NCBI RefSeq assembly: GCF_016741855.1
Contig: NZ_JAERRH010000026.1
Span: 1-64,000 of the forward strand
Origin: Streptomyces musisoli
GTDB lineage: Bacteria; Actinomycetota; Actinomycetes; Streptomycetales; Streptomycetaceae
Reading direction: 5' to 3'
Length of the DNA stretch: 64,000 bases
The first letter of the stretch is position 1. Every line of letters starts with the position of its first letter. The notes beneath the pieces are model-generated. The model made no database searches. It worked only from the letters and a program-made list of their open reading frames with translations, and was not told the DNA's origin. Shown here piece by piece: positions 8,293 to 19,102 of the stretch. The position numbers and the translations under genes are program-made.

Positions 8293-8322
8293 CGAGAAGG
8301 CAGGTCAAGGACGGAGGTCGGC

Positions 8323-9006
8323 GTGAGAACCAGCGGCGACGGTACGGCTGGGGGTGCCCCCGGACGCGGTTTCGGGGAGAGCGGTCCGTACCCGCCCCCG
8401 GACTCGCGGCTGCGCTCAGGCGGGGGATACGCCCGTCCCGGCGGCGCGGTGGAGCAGGCTCCGCAGCTGCCGACGGCGGTGCCGAACGGCGGAGGGGTGG
8501 CGTCCATGACGTCCGAGGAGATCGGCTATCGCGGGCCCACGGCCTGCGCCGCTGCCGGCATCACCTACCGGCAGCTCGACTACTGGGCCCGCACCGGTCT
8601 GGTCGAGCCCAGCGTGCGGCCCGCATACGGGTCGGGCACCCAGCGTCTGTACAGCTTCCGGGACGTCGTCGTCCTGAAGATCGTGAAGCGGTTCCTGGAC
8701 ACCGGGGTGTCACTGCAGAACATCCGCACGGCCGTCCAGCACCTCAGAGAACGCGGTTTCCGTGATCTGGAGCGGATGACCCTGATGAGCGACGGCGCCA
8801 CCGTGTACGAGTGCACCTCGCCGGACGAGGTCCACGCGCTGCTCCAGGGCGGCCAGGGCATCTTCGGGATCGCCGTCGGCGTGGTGTGGCGGGACGTGGA
8901 AAGCGCCCTCTCCCAGCTGCACGGCGAGCGCATCGACACCGGCGAGACCCTCGTCGGGCACAACCCGGCGGACGAGCTGGCGCGCCGCCGCAACCGGGCG
9001 GTCTGA
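8323..9006 (+). CDS. MerR-type transcriptional regulator (Rv1830-like)
   Basis: 227 aa. A disordered Gly/Pro-rich N terminus of about 60 residues is followed by a MerR winged helix (GPTACAAAGITYRQLDYWARTGLVEPS) and a long dimerisation helix (VVLKIVKRFLDTGVSLQNIR), then a short C-terminal domain. GTG 8323 is preceded by GGAGG at 8313-8317. The order ftsR-DUF151-merR matches mycobacterial Rv1828-Rv1830. The target genes are unknown. A palindrome next to its promoter suggests autoregulation. Confidence 0.83.
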   Translation: MRTSGDGTAGGAPGRGFGESGPYPPPDSRLRSGGGYARPGGAVEQAPQLPTAVPNGGGVASMTSEEIGYRGPTACAAAGITYRQLDYWARTGLVEPSVRPAYGSGTQRLYSFRDVVVLKIVKRFLDTGVSLQNIRTAVQHLRERGFRDLERMTLMSDGATVYECTSPDEVHALLQGGQGIFGIAVGVVWRDVESALSQLHGERIDTGETLVGHNPADELARRRNRAV

Positions 9007-9074
9007 CCACCCCGCCCAGTGAGGGCGCCTCCCGCACCACCTCATTGTCAGTGCCGTGGTGCAGCATCGGAGAT

Positions 9075-10637
9075 GTGAGAAACGCGCCCACGATCCTGCA
9101 TCTCGACATGGATGCCTTCTTCGCCTCGGTGGAGCAGGCGTCCAAGCCGAGCCTGCGCGGGAAGGCGGTCGTCGTGGGCGGGCTCGGACCGCGTGGTGTG
9201 GTGGCCACCGCGTCGTACGAGGCACGGGTGTTCGGGGTCCACTCGGCGATGCCCATGGCCCAGGCGCGCCGGCTGGCACCCAACGCGGCGTACCTGGTCC
9301 CGCGCTTCACGCTGTACCGGACGATCAGCGAGCAGGTGATGGCGCTGCTGCGGGAGCTGTCGCCGCTGGTCGAGCCGCTGAGCCTGGACGAGGCGTTCGT
9401 GGACCTGGAGGCCGGGGGGACGGCCCGGGACGAGGAGTCGGCGCGGCGGGCCGGGGTGAAGCTGCGCGCGGACATCCGGGCGGTCACCGGGCTGACCGGA
9501 TCGGTGGGGCTCGCGGCCTCCAAGATGCTCGCGAAGATCGCCTCCGAGCAGGCCAAGCCGGACGGCTTGCTGCTGATCGAGCCGGGGACCGAGCGGGCGC
9601 TGCTGGGGCCCATGTCGGTGCGCACCCTGCCCGGTGTCGGGCCGGCCACCGGTGACCATCTGCGCCGGGCCGGGATCAGCACGGTGCAGGAGCTGGCCGA
9701 GGCGGGCGAGGACGAGCTGGTCCGGCTGCTCGGCAAGGCGCACGGACACGCGCTGTACTCCATGGCCCTGGCCCGGGACGAGCGGCCGGTGGTGGCCGAG
9801 CGGGAGGCCAAGTCGGTGTCGGTGGAGGACACGTACGACGTGGACATCCACGACCGGCTGCGGGTCGGGATGGAGGTGCAGCGGCTGGCCGACCGGTGCG
9901 TGGGGCGGCTGCGCGGGGCCGGGCTGTCCGGGCGGACCATCGTGCTCAAGGTGCGGAGGTACGACTTCTCCACCCTGACCCGCTCCGAGACGCTCAGGGG
10001 GCCCACGGACGACCCCGCGGTCATCCGTGAGGCGGCGGCGCGGCTGCTGGACTCCGTGGACACCACGGGAGGGGTGCGGCTGCTCGGTGTGGGCGTCTCC
10101 GGGCTCGCCGACTACACGCAGGAGGACCTGTTCGCGCAGGCGATGCCGGTGCCTGTGGGGCAGGAACCGGAGAAGGGGGCGGTCGAGGCCGTCACGGAGC
10201 GGCCGGAGCCTGCCGATCGGCAGTGGCGTGCCGGACAGGACGTGCGGCACGCCGGGCACGGGCACGGGTGGGTGCAGGGGAGCGGGCTGGGGCGTGTCAC
10301 CGTGCGGTTCGAGACGCCGCAGTCCGCTCCGGGGCGGGTGCGGACGTTCTCCGTGGACGATCCCGCGCTGTCGGCCGCGGATCCGTTGCCGCTGGTGTCG
10401 GACGTCTCCCATGTGTCCGGTGCCGACGGCGACCCCAGGGAGGACGGCCCCGGCCGAGCCGTGGGTGCCGGCCGGGAAGCAGGTCCGGCCCGGCCGGTGG
10501 ACGTGGGACAGGAGGCCGGCGGAGGACGCACCGCGGGAGCGGGACGGGATGCGACCGCGGAGGTGGGGCGGGATGCGACCGCGGGGGTGGGGCAGGATGC
10601 GACCGCTGGGGTGGGGCGGGAGGCGACCGCGGGCTGA
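9075..10637 (+). CDS. dinB: DNA polymerase IV (Y-family) with repetitive C-terminal tail
   Basis: Translesion DNA polymerase, about 520 aa from GTG 9075. Catalytic motifs are visible: LDMDAFFASVEQ (first Asp), SLDEAFVDLE (paired acidic residues) and the helix-hairpin-helix LPGVGPATGDHLRRAGI; the little-finger domain ends near residue 350. The last 170 residues are low-complexity and finish with an 8-residue repeat of GRDATAGV type encoded by 24-bp tandem repeats (10546-10632). The start is uncertain: GTG 9051 is in frame and neither has a well-spaced ribosome binding site. The usual partner is the sliding clamp, but I did not identify a clamp-binding motif with confidence. Confidence 0.9.
   Translation: MRNAPTILHLDMDAFFASVEQASKPSLRGKAVVVGGLGPRGVVATASYEARVFGVHSAMPMAQARRLAPNAAYLVPRFTLYRTISEQVMALLRELSPLVEPLSLDEAFVDLEAGGTARDEESARRAGVKLRADIRAVTGLTGSVGLAASKMLAKIASEQAKPDGLLLIEPGTERALLGPMSVRTLPGVGPATGDHLRRAGISTVQELAEAGEDELVRLLGKAHGHALYSMALARDERPVVAEREAKSVSVEDTYDVDIHDRLRVGMEVQRLADRCVGRLRGAGLSGRTIVLKVRRYDFSTLTRSETLRGPTDDPAVIREAAARLLDSVDTTGGVRLLGVGVSGLADYTQEDLFAQAMPVPVGQEPEKGAVEAVTERPEPADRQWRAGQDVRHAGHGHGWVQGSGLGRVTVRFETPQSAPGRVRTFSVDDPALSAADPLPLVSDVSHVSGADGDPREDGPGRAVGAGREAGPARPVDVGQEAGGGRTAGAGRDATAEVGRDATAGVGQDATAGVGREATAG
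10546..10632 (+). repeat. 24-bp tandem repeat in the dinB 3' end
   Basis: About 3.6 units of 24 bp (10546-10569, 10570-10593, 10594-10617, partial 10618-10632). They encode consecutive octapeptides GRDATAEV, GRDATAGV, GQDATAGV and GREATAG. The units stay in frame and differ by only a few bases. Confidence 0.85.
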
Positions 10638-10730
10638 GGGGTGAGGGGTGAGGACGGGTCGGGGACGTCTGCCAGGGGGTGGCCGGGACCGGATCGGAGG
10701 TCGGTGCGGGGAAGGTCGTACGTGGGTGCG

Positions 10731-11102
10731 TCAGGGCTCTTCCGAGCCCGCCAGCTTGCCGAAGTCGCGGTCCGGGACCCCGGGGGGCTGGTTCACGTCG
10801 AGGCCGTAGTGGTGGTAGAGCTGGAGCTCCTGTTCGGGGGAGAGGTGACGGCCCACGCCGAAGTCGGGGGCGTCCTTGATCAGGGCGCGGTCGAAGGGGA
10901 CGTGCAGAGTGCCCTCGACGAGTTCGCTGGGCTCCAGGGGGACGAAGGCGTCCCGGGAGAACAGGCCGGTGCGTATGGCGGCCCACTCGGGTACGCCGGT
11001 CGCGTCGTCCAGGTACACCTCGTCGATGGTGCCGATCTTGGTGCCATTGCGGTCGAACGCCTTGCGGCCGATCAGGTTGCGCGGATCGATGTCGGTCTGC
11101 AC
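10731..11102 (-). CDS. PRC-barrel domain protein
   Basis: 123 aa. The N-terminal 80 residues match the PRC-barrel (photosystem-reaction-centre H-subunit-like) fold: LIGRKAFDRNGTKIGTIDEVYLDDATG then PEWAAIRTGLF and FVPL. The C-terminal tail ends YHHYGLD, which is typical of the Streptomyces members. The role is unknown; PRC-barrels often serve as small adaptor domains in RNA or electron-transfer proteins. GTG 11102 is preferred over the longer frame because a GGAGGGAGAGGG sequence lies directly upstream. It converges on dinB and diverges from the glycine riboswitch/gcvP unit. Confidence 0.8.
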   Translation of the reverse strand: MQTDIDPRNLIGRKAFDRNGTKIGTIDEVYLDDATGVPEWAAIRTGLFSRDAFVPLEPSELVEGTLHVPFDRALIKDAPDFGVGRHLSPEQELQLYHHYGLDVNQPPGVPDRDFGKLAGSEEP

Positions 11103-11203
11103 GGCCCCTCTCCCTCCACTTGGTCGCAACTCATCCGTAAGCACTACAAAAGAGCACATTCAAGGAGGCGGCCACTCGAAGCCTCCGCCGTTGACCTCGC
11201 TGG

Positions 11204-11209
11204 TAGGCT
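11204..11209 (+). promoter_or_regulatory. -10 element of the gcvP transcript
   Basis: TAGGCT, a common Streptomyces -10 sequence, sits about 20 nt before the first conserved part of the glycine riboswitch. This would start the RNA at about 11216. I see no good -35. Confidence 0.45.
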
Positions 11210-11224
11210 GACAGCGGCTGCTGA

Positions 11225-11440
11225 ACCCGTGCGGGAGAGTCCTCCGATCATCTCGGAGGCGCCGAAGGAGCAAATCCTCCCCGGAATCTCTCAGGCTCAC
11301 GTACCGCACGGACGAGGTCACTCTGGAAAGCAGAGCGGGTGTCGACGGCTCCCGCTCTCACCGACGGTGAAAGCCGGCGCTTTAGCACGCCCGGTGAAGC
11401 TCTCAGGTTGAGATGACAGAGGGGGAGGCCGTCGGGGTGC
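11225..11440 (+). ncRNA. Glycine riboswitch (gcvT motif), two aptamer-like parts
   Basis: The 5' part contains the conserved core GGGAGAG (11233-11239), GCCGAAGGAGCAA (11261-11273) and AATCTCTCAGGC (11285-11296), with the closing ACTCTGGAAAGCAGAG hairpin (11320-11335). The 3' part holds GACGGTGAAAGCCGG (from 11363), GTGAAGCTCTCAGG (11394-11407) and GACAGAGGGGGAGG (11415-11428), consistent with a second, more divergent aptamer. It lies in the leader of gcvP. The family is known to switch on glycine cleavage when glycine binds. Whether control is at transcription or translation cannot be decided here: there is no clear terminator, and the gcvP ribosome binding site lies 40-50 nt downstream. Confidence 0.92.
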
Positions 11441-11490
11441 CCGTGCCGGGGCGCCCCTCGCAGGTCGCGTCAGACCAGGAGGCCTCCGCA

Positions 11491-14376
<2,886 letters not shown>

Positions 14377-14385
14377 GTGAGCGAA

Positions 14386-14426
14386 GGTGAGGGCCCCGTC
14401 CGGCTGCCGCGGACGGGGCCCTCACC
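14386..14426. terminator. Bidirectional terminator between gcvP and the molybdenum block
   Basis: A perfect 17-bp stem (14386-14402 with 14410-14426) with a 7-nt loop lies between the convergent ends of gcvP and the molbindin gene. No T tract. It can terminate both strands. Confidence 0.85.
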
Positions 14427-14431
14427 CGTGT

Positions 14432-14851
14432 CTAGGCCGTCGCCAGGGACACCTCGGTGGCCTTGATCAGGGCGACGACGTCGGAGCCCACGAACAGGCC
14501 GAGGTCGCCGACCGCGTCCTTCGTGATCACGGCGGTCAGCTCGCCGGCGGCGAGGGAGATCTTCACGGACGCCATGGCCTCGCCCGTGACGAGCCGGGCG
14601 ATGCTGCCGGGCAGCTGGTTGCGGATCGACAGGCCCTCGACCCGCTGGGTGGCGAGGGAGACCTCGGTCGACTTCACCAGGGCACGGACGGCCGTGCCGG
14701 GGGCGAGGGCGAGCTGCTCGACGGCCTCCAGGGTGATGGCGGCCGTGAGGTGCGGGCCGCCGTCCAACCGGACCTTGACGGTGGCCATGACCTCGCCGGG
14801 GTGCACCTCGGTGACGGTGCCGGGCAGCTGGTTTCGGATGCTCAGGGTCAT
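14432..14851 (-). CDS. Molbindin: two-domain molybdopterin/molybdate-binding (Mop/TOBE) protein
   Basis: 139 aa composed of two tandem Mop (TOBE) domains. Each begins LSIRNQLPG and ends STEVSLAT or ATEVSLATA, so the protein is an internal duplication of about 68 residues. Di-Mop molbindins bind molybdate or tungstate oxyanions in the cytosol and act as storage or buffer proteins. ATG 14851 begins the first repeat; the longer frame is not needed. It is the last gene of a modA-modB-modC-molbindin block transcribed on this strand, 28 nt after modC. Confidence 0.88.
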   Translation of the reverse strand: MTLSIRNQLPGTVTEVHPGEVMATVKVRLDGGPHLTAAITLEAVEQLALAPGTAVRALVKSTEVSLATQRVEGLSIRNQLPGSIARLVTGEAMASVKISLAAGELTAVITKDAVGDLGLFVGSDVVALIKATEVSLATA

Positions 14852-14879
14852 GGGCACCCACGGTAGGGCTCCGGTCCGG

Positions 14880-15970
<1,091 letters not shown>

Positions 15971-15974
<4 letters not shown>

Positions 15975-16831
15975 GATGTCGTCATCCAGCGGTCCCTCAG
16001 CCCCGCCAGTACCGCGATCGACACGGCGAGCAGCACCAGGCTGAGGGCGATCGCGGCCTCGGGGTCGTTCTGAAGCGCCAGGTACACCGCGAGGGGCATG
16101 GTCTGGGTGCGGCCGGGGAAGTTGCCCGCGAACGTGATCGTCGCGCCGAACTCGCCGAGTGCCCGCGCCCAGGCCAGCACCGCCCCGGCCGCGATGCCGG
16201 GCGCGATCAGCGGCAGCGTGACCCGCCGGAACGCGGTGAAGCGGGAGGCGCCCAGCGTGGTGGCCGCCTCCTCGTAGCGCGGGTCGGCCGCGCGCAGGGT
16301 GCCCTCGACACTGATCACCAGGAACGGCATCGCCACGAACGCCTCGGCGATCACGACCCCGGTGGTGGTGAACGGCAGGGTGATCCCGAACCACGAGTCG
16401 AGCCACTGCCCGATGACGCCGTTGCGGCCCAGCGCGAGCAGCAGGGCCACACCGCCGACCACCGGCGGCAGCACGAGCGGGAGGGTCACCAGAGCCCGTA
16501 CGAGACGCCGGCCGGGGAACTCCGTACGGGCCAGCAGCCAGGCCAGCGGCACGCCGAGAACGAGGCTGACGGCGGTCGCCGCGGTGGCGGTGACCAGCGA
16601 CAGCTGGAGCGCCTGCCAGACCTCGGTGCTGGTCAGCTGGTCCGGCAGGCTGTGCCAGGGCGCGCGGACGAGCAGCGCGAGCAGCGGCAGCAGCAGGAAC
16701 GCCAGTGCCACCAGGGCCGGCAGCAGCAGCGGCAACGGCACCCCGCGTCGGCCCCCCGCGCCGACGCGGCGGCGTCGTGGCCGGCCCGAGCGGGGGCCGG
16801 CCACGACGCCGGGCTTGTCGAGCGAGGTCAC
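15971..16831 (-). CDS. modB: Molybdate ABC transporter permease
   Basis: 286 aa with several membrane segments. The EAA-type ABC interaction loop is visible (EEAATTLGASRFTAFRRVTLP), followed by LIAPGIAAGAVLAWARALGEFGATI, which is highly typical of ModB/CysT permeases. GTG 16831 overlaps the modA stop (GTGA), so it is preferred over the long upstream extension, which is a shadow of modA. It forms the membrane channel of the molybdate importer. Confidence 0.92.
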
Positions 16832-17652
16832 GGCTTGAGGAACCCGGCCCCGCTCAGCACCTTCTGGCCCTCGGCGGACTGCACGAGAGCGATGAACGCC
16901 TTCGCGGCCTCGGCGTTCGGCGCATCCTTGAGCAGGACGATCGGGTAATCGTTGATCGCCTCGGCGGACTCGGGGAACTCCACGCCCTCCACCTTGCCAC
17001 CCGCGGCCTTCACGTCGGTCTTGTAGACGACCGCGGCGTCGGCCTCCTTCAGTTCCACCTTGGTCAGGGCGCTCTTGACGTCCTGTTCGTAGGAGGCCGG
17101 GGTCAGCTCGACCTTGCCGGCGTCCAGGGTCTTCTGCGCGGCGGCGCCGCACGGCACCGTCTTGTCGCACAGGACGACCTTCAGACCGGACTTGGTCAGG
17201 TCCTTGAGGGAGGAGACTTTGTCGGGGTTGCCCGGCAGGGTGGCGATCTCCAGCTGGTTGCGGACGAACGTGGCCGGGGTGCCGGCCGCGTCGCCCTTGT
17301 CCGTCACGATCTTCATCGTCTTGGGGCTGGCGGCGGCGAAGACATCGGCCGGGGCGCCGCCGGTGATGCTCGCGGCGAGGGTGTCACTGCCGCCGAAGTT
17401 GAAGTTGACCTTGGTGCCCGGGTGCTCCTGCTCGAACTCCTTGCCCAGGGCCGTGAAGCTCTCCTTCAGGGAGGCGGCGGCGAACACGGTGATGTCGCCG
17501 GACACCTTGGGGGAAGCCGACGACGTGTCCGAGGAGCCGGACGCGTCCTTCGAGTCCGACGAGGAGGAGCAGGCGCTGAGTGCCATCAGGGCGGCGGCTC
17601 CCGCACCGGCCAGCTGCAGCATCCGCCGGGTGCGGCGCACGGAACGGGTCAT
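16828..17652 (-). CDS. modA: Molybdate-binding lipoprotein of the ABC transporter
   Basis: 274 aa. A basic N terminus and hydrophobic segment end in the lipobox LSAC, followed by a Ser/Asp-rich linker. The mature part has the ModA hallmarks ITVFAAASLKESF, GSDTLAASITGGAPADVFAAA and the C-terminal YPIVLLKDA. It captures molybdate or tungstate outside the membrane. ATG 17652 is chosen because GAGGAG lies upstream. First gene of modABC; its promoter region is shared with the divergent sulfite-oxidase-fold gene. Confidence 0.93.
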   Translation of the reverse strand: MTRSVRRTRRMLQLAGAGAAALMALSACSSSSDSKDASGSSDTSSASPKVSGDITVFAAASLKESFTALGKEFEQEHPGTKVNFNFGGSDTLAASITGGAPADVFAAASPKTMKIVTDKGDAAGTPATFVRNQLEIATLPGNPDKVSSLKDLTKSGLKVVLCDKTVPCGAAAQKTLDAGKVELTPASYEQDVKSALTKVELKEADAAVVYKTDVKAAGGKVEGVEFPESAEAINDYPIVLLKDAPNAEAAKAFIALVQSAEGQKVLSGAGFLKP

Positions 17653-17855
17653 CACGGATCTACTCCTCGGGTTCTGTGGAACATCTGTCGCGCCCATGAC
17701 GGCCGGGCTTCGGCCGTGCGCCGATGATACTGCCGCATCTGCCAGGTGTTAGTCTCCTGTCGTATCGCATGAGCTGCGAACTTGCGACTTGTAGCTTGCA
17801 TATGCGTTTGTACGGCCCTTCCGGGCGGGTACGGTGCTGCCGGAGGTGGTCGACG
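17653..17855. promoter_or_regulatory. Divergent promoter region of modA and the molybdoenzyme gene
   Basis: The 200-bp gap is locally AT-richer around 17755-17815. It contains TATCGC (17763-17768), the same core found twice in the 19-bp repeats upstream of the MolR-like gene, and repeated ACTTG/GCTTG blocks (17779-17800). These are candidate sites for a molybdenum-responsive regulator. I could not assign -10/-35 boxes with confidence. Confidence 0.4.
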
Positions 17856-18377
17856 GTGACGCTCGCGGAACTCACCCTGGCCGGCGATCTGGTACGGCCC
17901 GCCCGGCTGACCGTGCCGGACCTGCTGCGCTGGCCGCAGCACCGGGCGGACGTCAGCTTCGAGTGCGCGACCAGCGGCATCCAGCACCACGAGTTCGCCG
18001 GCCCGCGCCTGTACGACGTGCTCGCCGACGCCGGTCCCGGGTTCGATCCGGCCCGGCGCAAGGACCGGCTGCGGTTCCTGATCGCGGTCACCGGCACCGA
18101 CGGGCATCACGCCCTGCTGTCCTGGGCGGAGATCGACCCGGACTTCGCCGACGCGCCCGTACTGCTGGGGGTCACCATCGACGGCACCCCGCTGGACGCG
18201 GCCGGGCCCCAGTTGGTGCTTCCGCAGGACCGGTGCGGGGCACGCCACATCAGCGGGATCACCGCGATCCGGGTGGACGGGGGCTACCGCTTCGGGACGG
18301 CCGAACGGCGCGAGACCGCCGGCCGGCTCCGTCCGGCACCGGCCGCTCCCGGTCACCCGTCGGCCGCGAGTGTGTGA
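17856..18377 (+). CDS. Molybdopterin-dependent oxidoreductase domain protein (sulfite-oxidase fold)
   Basis: About 173 aa, corresponding to a single Oxidored_molyb domain. The molybdenum-ligand Cys is probably the one in SFECATSGIQHHEF, and segments such as GPRLYDVLADAG and LSWAEIDPDFADAPVLL fit the sulfite-oxidase/YedY fold. It is far shorter than sulfite oxidase and has no heme or dimerisation domain. GTG 17856 has GGAGG at 17842-17846. The position beside modABC supports a role as a molybdenum enzyme or cofactor-binding protein. The substrate is unknown. Confidence 0.72.
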   Translation: MTLAELTLAGDLVRPARLTVPDLLRWPQHRADVSFECATSGIQHHEFAGPRLYDVLADAGPGFDPARRKDRLRFLIAVTGTDGHHALLSWAEIDPDFADAPVLLGVTIDGTPLDAAGPQLVLPQDRCGARHISGITAIRVDGGYRFGTAERRETAGRLRPAPAAPGHPSAASV

Positions 18378-18394
18378 TCCGCGCGCCCTTCGCG

Positions 18395-18516
18395 CCCCGG
18401 GCCGTCGGCCCAGGCCGCGACGGCCGGGCAGGCTCCCGCTCGGCCCGGTGAGCGGCCCCGGGCCGTTGGCCCAGGCCGCGACGGCCGGGCCGGCTCCCGC
18501 TCGGCCCGATGAGCGT
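18395..18516. repeat. 61-bp tandem duplication
   Basis: Two near-identical copies of 61 bp (18395-18455 and 18456-18516) fill the space between the convergent molybdoenzyme and MolR-like genes. The copies differ at only a few positions and contain internal GGCCNNNGGCC-type inverted repeats that could form terminator-like hairpins. Confidence 0.8.
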
Positions 18517-18525
18517 GCTGCCGGG

Positions 18526-18918
18526 TCAGACGCGGTCGATGTGCACGTTCGTGGACTTCACGCGCGCGGTGGCCTCCATGCCGACCTCCAGGCCCAGCTC
18601 CTCCACGGCTTCCCGGGTCAGCAGTGAGACGAGCCGGTGCGGGCCGGCCTGGATCTCCACCTGGGCGGCGACGTCGCCGAGCTTGATGGCGGTGACGATG
18701 CCGGGGAAGGCGTTGCGGACCGAGGTGTGCGAGGCGTCTTCCTCGCCGCCACTCTTGGCCAGCTCGACGGAGAACGCCGCGAGGTCGCTGCCGTCGATGA
18801 GCCGCCGGCCGGACTCGTCGCGATGGGTCGTCACCCGGCCGGCGTCGGCCCAGCGTCGTGCGGTGTCCGGGCTGACGCCGAGCAGCCGTGCGGCCTGGCC
18901 GATCGTGTAGGACTGCAT
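18526..18918 (-). CDS. MolR-like regulator: HTH (excisionase/MerR type) plus Mop/TOBE domain
   Basis: 130 aa. Residues 1-55 are a helix-turn-helix of the excisionase/MerR type (YTIGQAARLLGVSPDTARRWADAGRV). Residues 62-130 are one Mop/TOBE domain (VRNAFPGIVTAIKLGDVAAQVE and ATARVKSTNVHIDRV). The combination is that of a molybdate-sensing DNA-binding protein in which the TOBE part binds the oxyanion. Next to modABC it is the obvious candidate regulator of the transporter. ATG 18918 is the first Met before the HTH. Two perfect 19-bp direct repeats lie 50 nt upstream, a plausible operator. Confidence 0.82.
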   Translation of the reverse strand: MQSYTIGQAARLLGVSPDTARRWADAGRVTTHRDESGRRLIDGSDLAAFSVELAKSGGEEDASHTSVRNAFPGIVTAIKLGDVAAQVEIQAGPHRLVSLLTREAVEELGLEVGMEATARVKSTNVHIDRV

Positions 18919-18968
18919 GCCGGTCACGATAGGGCCTCGCACCGGGATCGACGCACGTGGGTTGGCCG

Positions 18969-19006
18969 TCGGGTACAACGCGATATGTCGGGTACAACGC
19001 GATATG
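18969..19006. promoter_or_regulatory. Perfect 19-bp tandem direct repeat upstream of the MolR-like gene
   Basis: TCGGGTACAACGCGATATG occurs twice head to tail (18969-18987 and 18988-19006), with no mismatch. The spacing of 19 bp is close to two helical turns, fitting cooperative binding on one DNA face. The core GCGATA/TATCGC recurs once in the modA promoter region (17763-17768). Confidence 0.7.
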
Positions 19007-19102
19007 ACGTCAGCGCCGCGCCGTGCCACGCGTGGGATGCGGGGCCCGGTCCTGGCCTCCCGAGGTGGAGCCCGGTCCGCTCCCGGCCCGCCGCCCCATG
19101 GC

